From Whalleya microplaca (taxonomy: Eukaryota > Ascomycota > Sordariomycetes > Xylariales > Xylariaceae), in assembly GCA_022497155.1 (NCBI GenBank), contig MU385716.1, forward strand, positions 62,001-126,000: a DNA stretch of 64,000 nucleotides. Direction: 5' to 3'. Positions 1 to 12,375 of this stretch are shown here, piece by piece; the stretch's first letter is position 1, and each line of letters begins with the position of its first letter. The notes beneath the pieces are model-generated. The model was not told the DNA's origin and searched no databases. It saw only the letters and a list, made by a program, of their open reading frames with translations. The translations under genes and the position numbers were made by a program.

Positions 1-413
1 GGCTATCGAATGATTAACTATCAAGGGTGGGGTGTGGGGGTTTATGGTTAGATTCAAATGTATATGTTAGGCAGTTATTCGCATCTTGATAAGGGCCAAC
101 TAGAAAAATCTCTAGACGATTTGGGATACAGGCAAGATCTAGTTTTGATTAAATATAGCAGAACCACCCAACCTGAAAGTTACCCTTTAAACTCCAAAGC
201 ATTGGTCCCTATGCTCAACGCGTCCTCCTTGCCGTGACATCCAAGCATCAACAAGAAATCATCACCGGTAACGGTTCACGGGCTGTATTTTGCTCATCTG
301 GTATATGTCTCATCCAACGCTGACCATGCGGCGGTGGATACCATCTTCGAAGATACTGCGACCAAGAACGTAGGATGTATTTATGCGAAATGTTGCTATA
401 AGGAAGACAGATC
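1..413. other. 3' flank, no gene seen
   Basis: No supported gene is visible. The stretch lies downstream of the stop codon of the minus-strand DUF7708-like gene and presumably includes its 3' untranslated region. Open frames here are short and shadow the acidic tail of that gene. Confidence 0.5.
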
Positions 414-2897
414 TCAGTCTTCGTCATCTTCATCATCGTCTTCATCACTGTCATGATTGTCTTGGTCTTGCTCCGAGTCATCTTCGTTGTCCTCGTCTGA
501 CATTTCAGAATCCTTATCTCTACGCTTCGCATCCCGGCTAAGATTCACCTGCCTGGTAATCTCGTTGCCACTTTCTGTAGCATCAATAACACCGAACCCG
601 CTAACCAAGTCCTGGCAATAAAATGGTATATCCACGATGCTCTTTACATAGGAATCTACAAGGGTATCGGTTACCATCACTTTGATGACAATGTCTTTTC
701 TTTTCTTGATGATTCCATGTAGTTTCTTGAACACTTTGTCACCGTCCTTCTCATCCCCCATGAGTCGAGAGAGAGAATCGATGACGAAAAAGACCATATC
801 ATCCTCCGGCAAGGATAGAATGAGTGCTTCCATAAGTTTCAGGCCATCTTTGAGTGTGGACTTTGCTTTGGAAAGTAATTTCTGATCCGCTAATGCAGAA
901 AGCTCGACTAAGGGTCGATGGGCGGCAATGAACTTGAGAAGTTGGCCGTTAAGGCTCTTCACCAGGGCGGCCGGGCCCGACCCGCTCTCGGACGGATCCT
1001 CGTTACTCCTATGCATGGTGAAGAAGGCTAGTACGGGGAAAAGGGCCGTGCTTTGGAGTGTTGCAACAAGCAAAGCGCTGTGGAAGGAGAGCGGGTTGAC
1101 TAGGGAAGAGGGGGGCGTCTGGAGGTTGATATCGATGATTCTTGATCGTCCCTCCTGGAGCCAGGCATTGAACTCCTCCGAGTCTAAGATATATTTAGCT
1201 ATGTCCTTCTCGTCCTGCTCGAGCTGTTCGATATGCTCGAGACAGTACTTCATATCTATCGTTGGGTCATAGGTCAGGTCTTGTAGACTTCTGCACCATT
1301 TCGTTGCTATTCGGCTGTTTTTCTTTTCCCGTGAACGAATTGATGCCGCTTCCTTTTCTTGCTGGAGAAGCCTTGCCTCCTCGTAGTCGACTATATCCCT
1401 GTGTCAGCGATAAAATTATGAAAATAACATTAGGTATCAGCTGGAAACCCCTACTTTCTCCAGTTTTTGCATTGAAAATTGGATTGCTAGTAAATAGTCG
1501 GTAAAAGCAATTCTCGGCTTCCAGAAGTAATTCTTTTTTGGTCTCTTCTTTGGTCTTTTTTGCAGTTTCTACAATGAAGTTCTTAACTTCTTCCAGGGAC
1601 TTCTCCATCATGCCTATTCAAGTCAGAGTGCGTTAAACATAATAGGGAACAGAGTGTTTGTATGTATTAGACTTGCGTACGTACGTGCATGTTGCCTTGT
1701 TGCCCAGACCAGACCATCTTCTACATTACCAACGTGTGTTTCGATCCTGCCCCATCTTTCTTTGTCACAGAGGTCTACCTCCCCTTGGAATCGTTGTATT
1801 TGACTTTGTAGCTCAGCTAAAGCATCGGTCACATCAGTATTCTGTCTTTGGTCATCCTCATCACTTGCCTCTCCCATCCCCTGTCCTTCAATGCCAATGT
1901 CAACCTCCTGCTTCTGACCGTTCGACTTGCTTTGAAAGCGGGACATTGTTTTCTTGAAACTTGCAGCACTCTCAACTAGCTTATCTGTACGACGTTAGCT
2001 GCATAACTCCTGGGTAACGTGTGGACTACTTGCTTGTCAAAGTGTTTGTCCACTTGCTTGTGAGTTTATCTATAATGCTTGTCAGAGCGACGAAAATGGC
2101 AACCATAACAGCGTCTAGGCATTCGTGTAATCTGGCGGAGGTGTGATGGAGTTGCCGTAAGCGCTCGATCTTCTCTAGTCTCTCGGGAATTTCGGCCAAG
2201 AAGTTGTGAATCGCTTCGCGCCGCTCGGCATGTTTTTCAACGGCCTATAGAAGGAGTCATTCTTCCTACGTACGCTTATGAGAAAATGTAGACAGGCTTA
2301 CAACCATGATCAGGGTGAACCCTCCAGATATCAAGGAACCGTAGCTATCGGTAGGAAGCATGGTGATGATGGTACCAATAACGTCCCTGTTGTCTTCTAC
2401 TTTCCGGTAACATCTTCGAATGAAGTTCTTGCATGACCTTATCTTGGCACTATTATTACGGCCCTCTTCAATTTTGTTGACGATTTTAAGCACACCATCG
2501 ATTGTGAGATTGCTAGGCTTTTCAATCGATATATCGAGTGGTATATCTACGTTCCTATCTTTCAGGATAACAACAAGTCTCTGTAGCGTTTGACGGAACG
2601 TCACCATATGCTTAGGAGATTGCTTGTATAACGTCGTTGGGCTAGTATGTTGTAGGCCTAGTTAAGCAGTGACCGCTACAAGAGGGATCGGATAAATACT
2701 CACTCAAAGGTTATTCCCTTATGAGTGAATTTATCAAACTCAGGCACAAACTCTGAAGCATCTTGCAATCTCCTAATCTCTTCGGGATTTTCCTCAAGCT
2801 GGCGTAGCGCTGCGAAATTCATCCGTCTTTCGACGAACTCAGCCGCGGAATTAGTAAGGACTCTTTGACGTAAGACGACAGGTCCAGGGGGATCCAT
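414..2897 (-). CDS. DUF7708-like fungal protein with P-loop-like region lacking Walker A
   Basis: Six exons read on the minus strand: 2897-2704, 2641-2302, 2244-2034, 1984-1685, 1613-1455 and 1390-414, giving 726 residues. The helical N-terminal third (about residues 65-260, with the ISGGFTLIMV segment and an ERLEKIERLRQLHH stretch) resembles the fungal DUF7708 domain that precedes NACHT/STAND modules. A middle coiled and charged linker follows. Around residue 600 the segment DDMVFFVIDSLSRL looks like a Walker B strand, but no GxxxxGK loop is present upstream, so nucleotide hydrolysis is doubtful. The protein ends in a strongly acidic D/E tail. The intron at 2033-1985 appears to be GC-AG: only that donor keeps the frame open. 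The gene is divergent to the AAA+ ATPase gene. A role in fungal non-self recognition is suggested only by family resemblance; it could also be a regulatory pseudo-NTPase. Confidence 0.7.
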
Positions 2898-4052
2898 AGT
2901 GATCAAAACTAATTAAAGATAAATGTCAACGATTAACTGCTTTTAACGATGTAGAAAGATAGCGAGAGGATACGTTATATCATCAGAGACCTATACACTT
3001 CATGGGTGCCTATATAGCGTTGCTGTAATGCCATGGCTGGATGGGATGGCCGTCTGCCGGTCTCTTAGTTTGGATGAGAAGGAAAGTTGAGGTGGGTGGC
3101 AGGTTCTAAGCGGAATTAGTTCTTCATTTCTCGATAGATGGACCTCAAAGTCCTACAGCCTCAGCTTTGAAGAGTTCTGACAAATATTATGGACGTGATC
3201 ACTAAGTTGCTAGATTGGAAGGTTGATGCATAATTTCGCGCGGCTAGGCATGATTTTCTCTGCGCGTATCATTGTTCAGAATGTCATTCGTCATATATAA
3301 TGCCGAGTATGCAGCTATGGCATTACCTCTGCGGTCATCTCAGTCCCTTGTCGTCCCTTGTTCTTCTTCCCTGGACAAGTTATTTTTGCGACTATTGATG
3401 CGTTGCATGACTATTTGGCTCTTCTGGATGGCTTCCCATTGGTTTATGTACGAATCATTGCTGTACAGAACAGGCAGGAAGATACCTCTTCTTGCTGGAG
3501 ACGATAAAATTTGCAATCTGGCTATCCTAAGTCTGGCGTTGTGACATTACATGCAGAGTATATTGTGACCTGTCTCCGCAGAGCCTCGTCGGAATCCGGA
3601 TATTATTGGGCAATGCAGACCCCTTGAAGGCTAATGTATGCAAGACTCAGCTCCTGTCTGTCCACGATCGGCGCAAATGATAACAACGCAACAGATGTGC
3701 CAATGCTGCCTAATCCTAGCTATAGAGAAATGAACGTTACATAGGTAGGCACTTCGTGGTGATACTTGCCAAGGGACCCTGTTCGGCCCCCAATCACCCC
3801 TTTCCGATATACCGAAGTCCTTTGTCCAGATTACGTACTACTACGATTGCCAGAGAAAAGATACGTGAGGATTGTAATAGGTTGAATTTCATCTCTATCA
3901 AAAACTAATCACTAACGAGCTTTAATATTTATAGGCCACTTCTGATTCTGTTATGCTGGTTCTCTACTTTGTGCCTGTAATAGTTTACTGATTCTCCCCT
4001 ATTGAAATACACTCTGTACAATCATAAGAGCTTTTGAGAGATTGATGTTACC
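2898..4052. promoter_or_regulatory. divergent intergenic region
   Basis: About 1.15 kb between the start codons of two divergently transcribed genes. No coding frame was convincing. It presumably holds both promoters and 5' leaders; I could not assign specific elements. Confidence 0.4.
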
Positions 4053-7000
4053 ATGGACGAGAAAAGTATGTTGTGATGCTTTCAAGAAGAGTGTATAACA
4101 ACTGGTTTTCACTGACGAAACTTCAGGTTCTCAGTCTTCATATGGCACAGGCATCCAAAGTAGCCCAGAGACACTTCCACGCGCAGAAAGTTCCGAGGTT
4201 ACTTCAGCATCGTCAGCCTCCGTGGATAATTCTATTGCTGATGTAAACAAGGAAGTGGTAGAAGACAGTCCAGAAACCATGGAGCCTCCTAAAGACTCTT
4301 CGGAGGATGCGGACAAAGGTAGCCAGCAATTGGCATCCGATAATGTCGAGGAACGAGACAAGAGCGACGGACCTCTAGCGGATTCTGACTCAGAGTCAGA
4401 TGCTAGCTCAATTGACGAGGTTTCTCCAAGAGCAGCCCGCCGACTTACTAAGTACTTACTAAGTACTTTAATACAAAGTCTCTTTTCACAGCGTACAAGA
4501 CGAAGATGGGCGAGAAGGCGCAGAAGAAAGGCCGAAATAATCAGGACTCTAATCTTGTGAATGGACTGGTCGACTATCTGAGAGTCATGGAAAGCCGGAT
4601 GAGCAAATTGGAGGCCGGTATGCCAAACGACTCAGACAAGGAAGTCGCAGCGGACGATAATGCGGGTTCGAACAGTGACAACGTAGCGAAGCAGGACTCG
4701 GACAGTGACAATTCCAAGGATAAACCGAGCTTCGAGGGTGATAAATCGGTTGAAGTCTCCGTAAAGTTTTTCAATGCTGCAGCTTATCTAGACAAGGATG
4801 GATCATATCCAACGGTGAGCGGCGAAACTGAGAAGGGTACTTTCGTGTGCGGCCACGACACCCAACACCTTATCCGAGTCTTATACTCCAAAGTCCCGAA
4901 TGACAACACAAAGCCACAGAAAGAAGCAGATTCCGAGCCACCAAACGCAGCCAGCATCGATATTATGACCTTTGGTGTTTTGTCAGAAGCCATTTCCGCA
5001 TTCTTTGCGAAACAATTGGACATCGACGCCGATAGTGACAACGTCATCCGATTTGGAAAGCCCTTCCGGCCATTATTGAGGCATCTCGGTTCTGCCAGAG
5101 AGCAACTTAAGAAGCTCGAGACTGCTTACGGGTGAGTTAGAATGTACCCGTGGCTAATACTGTCATTGACGTGAGTGCTTAGATCGGTGTGGACCAATGA
5201 TGTAGACAAATCACGAACGGCCAAAGAGAGCCAGCGCGAGACACCGAACACGATAACAAACCGCAATGAAAGTGAGGCTCTTCCATTCAAAACCACAGAC
5301 CATAGTGAAAACGACGACATTCAAGCTTTCGACCGGCCTACTGCTCTTACACATTTTAAAGCCTTTCTCGACTTCGTCGACGAGTACCTAGGCAACCAGA
5401 TCCAACTATATGAACGCTTACGAGAGGGAAAAGAACATCAGATATCCTTCGAGAATCTCTGGATGTTGTTTGATGTCAATGACACTATCTTCTGTCCACT
5501 TCGCGAAGTTGGGACGGAGGTCCTCTATAACAGTGATGGTTCCGATCATGCCCCAATTCGACGGTACGTCCCACAAGCCTATCGTGTGGTGGCCACATCC
5601 GGAGGAATGCCTTTTACAAGGACTTTGGCTCCGGCCTTGACAGCGAAGGGTGTGGATAATCCTACATTCCCCATCTCATTCAATAATCCTATCCTAGCGC
5701 CAGGACCCGAGACAGGACAGCAGGTAGTCTCAGAGATATTCCTGCAGTCAATCCCTATATCGCGAAGGGTCCGGAACAGCTACACAGAGCTTTGCGTATA
5801 TTGCTTCTATATTGATTTTGATGGAGTTGAATATGGCATGGTCAGTGAAGTCTTTATCTTCAAGCCATTTGAAAAAGAAGTAGACATTCGCAGCCTCCAG
5901 GCTTATCCCACACGCTACATGTTAGTCGACACACTCCATGACCGCGGCAAAGCTTTCTTAGATGCCACAAGGATCTCTCATATGCAATACGAAGGACTAA
6001 CTGTCGGCCCAAACCGGGAAGAGGTGAGTTCCACGACATGTTATCTGCACAGTACTATAGCCTTCTCACATAGTAGTTTTAGATCAATAGCCCCGTCGTT
6101 GTGGATTTGAAGCTGGCCTTTGAAGGTGAATCGGATTCAAAAAAAGCATCCATCGAGGTCCCAACCTTTAAATCGCCGACCACTCTCTGGCTCCCCAATA
6201 CAGATGGCGAGGCCTGCAACCTTTTTGGTGGATCAAGCTGCTCGCAAAGGTGGTGTTGGGGATGTAAGTCAGATGCATACGTAGACTCACAAAGAAAGCA
6301 GCGAGAAAAGATCGACTCAGAGATTAAGCTCGTACTTGAAGAATATGAGAATGAAAAGCAACGATATGAAGAAGAGTTAGGACAATTCAGACAGCTCATG
6401 GAGAACAAAGGCATTATCAGGTTGCTACCCGGAACGGTACCTGGCTTCGCTCTGAGAAACAGGAAATGGGGTAAGGACAACATGTCTGACTGTATTAGGA
6501 TGGATCGCTAACACACCAATAGTTCTCCTCAACCTCAAGCAGCTTGGACCGGTTCAGCAAAACAATGAATGGGATAAGCTTGTACTACCCTCTGGACACC
6601 GAGAAATGGTGCAAGCAATGGTCGAGACTCATACACAGGAGCTCGGTTCCAAAAAAGACTCCAATGTTGGAATGGATTTAGTTCAGGGAAAGGGTAAGTT
6701 GCTACGATTACTCAGTCTCTCTATTAATTTTACTGACCTAATTTAAAGGGAGAGGATGTATCATACTTCTACATGGCGTTCCAGGAGTAGGCAAGACCTC
6801 TACGGCGGGTCAGTATACATATTATCCGAGAAAAACTGACGTATACTAATGTACACATATGATAATAGAATGTGTCGCTGCCCATACGAAAAAGCCACTT
6901 TACCCCATAACCTGTGGTAAGTTGAAGTCGGAACTCTTCACCACCTAAGTGGGGCCGTGTTGGCACAGAACATACTGAAGCCCCTTGTTCAATATAGGTG

Positions 7001-8054
7001 ACATTGGCTATTCGCCAGAAGACGTAGAGAGGAACATGGAAAATCATTTCAAGCTGGCACATAAATGGGGATGTGTTCTCTTGCTCGACGAGGCAGATGT
7101 GTTCCTTGCTAAACGTGACGTATGTCTATCCTATTCTAGTCTCTGAGATATTGATCATAGTACCTGACCTAAAATAGCAAAAGGATATCCAGAGGAATGG
7201 TCTGGTCTCAGGTAAGCTACAGGACTCTGAGGATATTGTGGTGGGTTTCTATGAATTCGTATGTTGACATGCATCTAGTATTCCTGAGAATTCTCGAGTA
7301 TTATTCTGGTATTTTATTCCTCACCACAAATAGAGTGGGAGCCATTGACGATGCATTTCGGTCACGTCTACATTTGACCCTGTACTACCCCAAGCTTACC
7401 ATGAAGCAAACCCAAAAGATCTTCAAGATGAACTTCGAACGGATAGCCGAAATCAATACGCAACGTGAAAAGAATGGGCTAGCTAAGTTCGCATGCAAGG
7501 ACACAGAGAAGAAGAAAATAATGGACTGGTCCAAGAAAAGATGGACCAAGCTGAGATGGAATGGCCGACAAATCCGCAATACCTTCCAAACCGTCCTGGC
7601 CCTATCCGAATTTAATGCTAGGGTAAGAAACAGCGAGTCGCCGGATCTAGCTGTAACAAAGAAGCATTTCAACATCGTCGCCAATGCCTCTATTCAGTTT
7701 GACGAGTATTTACTAGCGACACATGGCGCGGATGAGGACAAGGTGGCAAAACGCGAGTATATGCGAGCAATGGGCTACTCGCCCTCTCCTGAGCTTGTGT
7801 TTACAGGGTTCGGAAGAAATGGTTCGGAAACTAGCTCAGAAGAAGAAGACGACGACGACAGTAGTTCATCAGATTCAGACAGTGATTCAGATGACTCTGA
7901 TGAATCCGACAAGGGAAAGAAGAGCAAGAAGAAGAGCAAAAGTAAAGCAAGCAAGGGGTCGAAGAAAAGCAGCAAGAAGAGCAAGTCTTCGGAGAAGGAT
8001 AAATCCGAGAAGAAGGTCAAGGACAAGAAAAAGGAGGATACCGAGTCGGATTAA
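4053..8054 (+). CDS. DUF7025-type AAA+ ATPase
   Basis: Modelled as eleven exons: 4053-4065, 4127-4318, 4492-5131, 5183-6023, 6083-6470, 6523-6693, 6749-6808, 6869-6916, 6998-7119, 7178-7211 and 7279-8054, giving 1094 residues. The N-terminus is acidic and serine-rich. A DUF7025-like domain spans roughly residues 350-560, with the INSPVVVDLKLAF segment typical of the family. The C-terminal AAA module has Walker A GVPGVGKTS (Lys near 764), Walker B VLLLDEADVF (near 815), a sensor-1-like FLTTNR and the FRSRLHLTLYY arginine-finger region. The tail is a long D/S then K/S-rich stretch ending in DTESD. Such proteins are abundant in filamentous fungi and are presumed to remodel proteins, with unknown substrates. 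The exon 2/3 junction is uncertain: the 4319-4491 intron is the only frame-consistent choice I found, yet its sequence is open and acidic. Confidence 0.85.
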
Positions 8055-10944
8055 GGCACGATCTCAGGGGTTTACTATCATTTACATGAAGATTGGTATT
8101 GGAGATATGTTGCTGATCTTGAGGCTGTTACTCTATCTCTCTGACACGCACACTCTCTCTCTATCCATTCCTTCTCTCAAACTATTTCTATTATTTTCTT
8201 ATCTTTCAAAACAACAATTAAACTTTGCGAATCTCAATGTGTCGTCATTCGTTGATTGATTAATAAATACAAGTTGACAGCAATAACAGATCAGTGCTTG
8301 TTTAACCCCTTGGTATGATACAGATGAGTGCAAAGAACTTCGGCATGCTTGATGATCAGTTTTCTCCCCGCGCAACACTCCCCATGTGCTATTTAGATAC
8401 CACAAAAGAGAATACATCTTCCTGGGTGGTATTCACCGGGGCCTGCATGAGCTCAGTCTTAGTACTGAGAACATTTCATCGTGGGAATATATACTAATTG
8501 CTGCAGGACGTTGTAACCAGTGTCTATGAACTTATATGCCTCCTTCGGGACGAGGGCTATCCTACTGAAGATTAAGAACCTGTTGATGAAGGCCGAGATA
8601 GGGGACGCGACCTTGCATTATGCCCCTACCTCGGCACGCGTGGATTTTTCTATCTCTATGACGTTTCTGTGAGGTTCAACGAGGAATATATACTTCCGCT
8701 ATCCTCAATGGACTCTACTGTATCGGCAAATACTGTTGATTTAATGATCTTATCACTCTACCAGGTTGATAATACTCTTAGCACTGTTCAACGCTAGCTT
8801 CGACCTTGACTAGTAAATAGTAGAATTTCATTGGAAAAAAGCTTGGGCTATTCTGAATGATAGGTTCCATATCAACAGCTTCGACTTTCTCGTAATTAGC
8901 TGTTTTATTTGAGCCCGTCCATCATAGCTTCCGGGTTTGCGGATTCTGATCGCGAGGTAAACACGAGGCAACGATATGCTCGGTTCACTTTATGAACCGT
9001 ATCATACGATGCAAAACCGGTTTTGTCCTTCTGATCATAAGTTCCCATGAGGCCACAAAAGAAAGCAGATCTTTATTCGGGGGCGGCCGAGATCCACTCC
9101 TCACGAACGTCGGCTATCCTTCTGGTCTGCAGGCCATCACATCACCATGGCACTCCGATAACGGTACAAATACATGGTTCTCTACGAAGAGTACGGGGCC
9201 AATAGCCCTACCGGAGTACGACGTCAATTATATAATGCAGGTATTGAAGGATATACCAGAGGATCCAGCATGATAGGGGTCTCAATGTGTCGATAAAGTT
9301 CACAGGATTGAAGGCGTGTTGGAGGAGGCGTCAAAGCTTCCGTTAGCTGGAATATAGTGTTAGAGATAGATATCAAGAAAAAAATGTTGAAAATTGACGA
9401 GGAGATAGCGAGGCAGCGAATTCAAACGTGCGAACGGCGAGGAATTGCCAGATAGCTGAGCCTGTGCTGCAGATCCAGGACACGCAATGCCTCGCCCCTA
9501 GATGATCGGAAGCCCGTAACACACCGATGACGAGGGGCAACGCCCATGCAGGTTGCATCCAGCTGAAAAGGAAAGGGGACTCACCGTAATTCCTATAAAG
9601 GCGAGTTTACAGGAGACTGACCTTTTTGGTGTTGGTTCAGCATTGCCCTTCAGGAGTATCGCTCTCGGGTCTCCGTCAATCCTTCTAACGTCCCCGACCT
9701 TTTCCGAGTTCCGTCTCAGGTCCGGTTCTGCAACGACTTGGCCCGCAATTCACCCGGAGCCGCCGAAATGGCCATGCGAGCCGGTTCGGCGACGGCTTGC
9801 TGCGTGTACGGTGAATCCAAGCACTACAACTGAAGCCGAGGGAAAAGAGGGACTAATCCGAACAGCCACTGAAAGCTCGTCGAGCACGCTAGTCTTTGCT
9901 GTTTATTAGAATTGCGTTTTCTTTTCCTATAACACGTAATTCATGATCTTCCAGGATCATCTAATGACGTACATGGTTATTTAGAGTGATATGTCAAAGT
10001 GAGAGAAATCCACGAAGAGGCGTATTGAAGGTGTTTCAACAGTACCTTCGAGACTATACTCGTAATGACACTATTATGTATTGATTACAATATGATTTAG
10101 TTTGAATAACTTTGGATGTTTAAAGATATGTACCTAGTGTGCTTAGTGGTGTGCATATTACACGTAGTGAATTGGCTCAAGAGTAAAGAGAGTAAGCTAA
10201 GATGTGTCAGGTAATGTCAAGGGGGAGTATCAATTGTGATTAAGAAAATCAAGAATAGAGATCAAGATCACTTGAAGAAATCAAGCGAGGGTCATTTTCT
10301 ACACAGCTGTCTCATCCTCGTGACTACGGTACAAAACAATAGAGAGGGATTGACATGAAGTAGACGTTAAGAGGTTACTCTCAGAAAACTGAAGTAGTAA
10401 TGACTATACTTATTGATGCAATGGTTTAACACGAGGAATAAGGACGAAACTGGATTGCTAGGCGTCTACTCCGTACGAAGATAGGAATCGTCATATCTCC
10501 CTTCGAGACCGACATCCTCAACGACGTTCCCGCCTAGGTGGCTGAACTAGTGAAGCCTCACGGGGGACAGAAAACTCGTTGCGGGCAAGAAAATATGTAC
10601 TATTTTTATATATACAGATTTTCGGCGCCAGAACATCCGTGAGATGTTACGTAGGAGAGATGCGAGAGAGTCCACTTGCAGAAACCATTAGGAATGTTGT
10701 TGTTGTTTGTTGTACAGTCTTGCCCTTCAATTAACTCCTCGCTTAAGTAAGTAGCAACGAAACGTTTCCCTTTTTCTTCTTCTTCACAAGGTAGGTCGTG
10801 TTTGGCGAACCTTTTGCCGTTTGAGTGTGGTGTGTGTCTCCGTGTCCGTGGTGTCTCCATCCGTAGTGTCTCCGCCCATGTTCCCGCAACATCGTCCCAC
10901 CATCATACCCTCTATCCTATCCTAACCTATCCTATCCATCCCGC
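8055..10944. other. 2.9 kb with no confident gene
   Basis: Apart from the ORF fragment at 8992-9273, reading frames here are short, overlapping and without recognisable domains. The stretch separates the AAA+ gene from the small mitochondrial protein gene and becomes AT-rich around 10.0-10.4 kb. Confidence 0.5.
8992..9273 (+). pseudogene. possible C-terminal gene fragment
   Basis: An open frame of 93 codons starts with ATG and ends in a normal-looking acidic tail (VLKDIPEDPA). The second half, from GGGRDPLLTNVGYPSGL through NTWFSTKSTGPIALPEY, has the composition of a folded protein and balanced codon use. The first 25 codons do not. No upstream exon could be joined. It may be the last exon of a gene or a decayed remnant. 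I do not recognise the family. Confidence 0.25.
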
Positions 10945-11763
10945 TTATTTTCTTTTCCGTTCCGCGGCGTCCATTTTCTCCTCCAACGCCTGGACATATG
11001 TATTCAATCGCTGGCAAGCGGCCTGCAGAGACTGCGCATCCGAGAAACAATTAGCGACAAAACTTTAATGGCAGAGAGCGTGGGGGCGTATCGCAACGGG
11101 ACGAAGGTGGTAGTAGGAAGGCGAGAGGATTCTTCACAGAGAATAAAGGAAAAAAAAAGGGGAGAGTCTCGTGTTGAAGAGAATCACCACCCCAAAGTGT
11201 AAGGCACGAGAATGCGGTATCAATCAAATGCAGAAACGCACATAGATATCCTCCGTCAGCAGCTCGTTCGAGGCCTTGTATTCCCGCCTGTGAACAAGCC
11301 AAGTTAGCAACCGCCGTAATCTGCGTACAATCGATTACAACTCCGTCCAAACCACCGCCACCACCACCCTAGGACCATGGAACCCGAAGTAGTAGATTTC
11401 GATGTTCGCCTTCGAGTCCATTACCCAGGGCATGGAGCAGAGAGAGTCTGACGGAGAGCTTTCAAGATCGCAGGATATGGACTGACAGGACGTAACCGTA
11501 GACGCTGCTACCGGCTAGGGTGGATCCGAGCAGGAAGCCGAAAAGGCTAGGGAACGAGAGACAGATTAGCCACGCGCACAACGGAAACTTTCAAGCGAAA
11601 AGACGCACCCGCCACGAAAAGCACCGATGGGCTTTCGAGCCGGCAGAGGCGCGGCCTCGGCGAGAGATCGCGCGGTCGCGTGGAAGCTCCGACCGGCGGC
11701 GCGCACGGAACTACACTGAACGAAAGCGCTTCGGGCTCCTACAGACAATAATCTCGAAGCCAT
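10945..11763 (-). CDS. small mitochondrial membrane protein, four exons
   Basis: Exons 11763-11609, 11546-11487, 11287-11242 and 11031-10945 join with matching phases into 115 residues. The N-terminus is a classic presequence, rich in R, S and A, ending in the fungal FHATARS signature. Next comes a glycine/alanine membrane segment (LFGFLLGSTLAGSSVYGYVL). After it lies a short amphipathic C-terminal helix (YKASNELLTEDIY, then LQAACQRLNTYVQALEEKM) and a basic end. The layout, one membrane span followed by a coiled coil facing the soluble side, suggests an inner-membrane accessory or assembly factor. I recognise the type as conserved in filamentous fungi but cannot give it a function. The last intron (11241-11032) is long for this window, at 210 nt. 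Each exon is too short to stand out as an open frame on its own. Confidence 0.8.
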
Positions 11764-12375
11764 AGCGGCAGCCTGTGATGAAGGTTCGGGGAGTGTGGGT
11801 GTGTGCTGGGTATCGTGGGAGAGGCGAGTGAGTCTTTTAAGGTTAAGGTTTCATTCATCAATATGCATGTCGAGATGGAATATCGGCAATGTTCGGTAGC
11901 TAAATACGCCCGTCGATCAATTGAGTTGGGACTTCCCCGGGGCGCGGCAGGGATGGCGGCTATTCTTCGGAGCTGCATGTCAGCCTAACATAGTACTAGA
12001 ATTGTCATCGTCAAAATGGGGTCCTGATTGGCTGCTTTCATCATCACCAATACTATGCCAGTGGCTCGTGACTTATAATGAAACTTAGGTAAGCTTCATC
12101 GGATATAAGTAGGTAATGCATGTACATAAATATCACTGGCTATGTATTTGGGTAGCAATGTCTCATTGATCAAGTACGGACTGTAGCGGTCAAATAGGTA
12201 GGTGTTCATTCATCGGACAATAAGAAATTCATTAACCCCTATGCTGAACTACCTGAAGTCGGCATTTTATCCCAGTTCCGTAATGACCCAGTGCACCGGC
12301 TGATGATACAGCGCAACGCAATAATTGCAAAGAAACTGTACAATTGGTTTTCTTGTCTTCGTTTCTTGATGTAGT
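11764..12375. other. intergenic between two minus-strand genes
   Basis: It holds the 5' flank of the mitochondrial protein gene and the 3' flank of the PDI gene. No coding frame or structured element was recognised. Confidence 0.5.
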
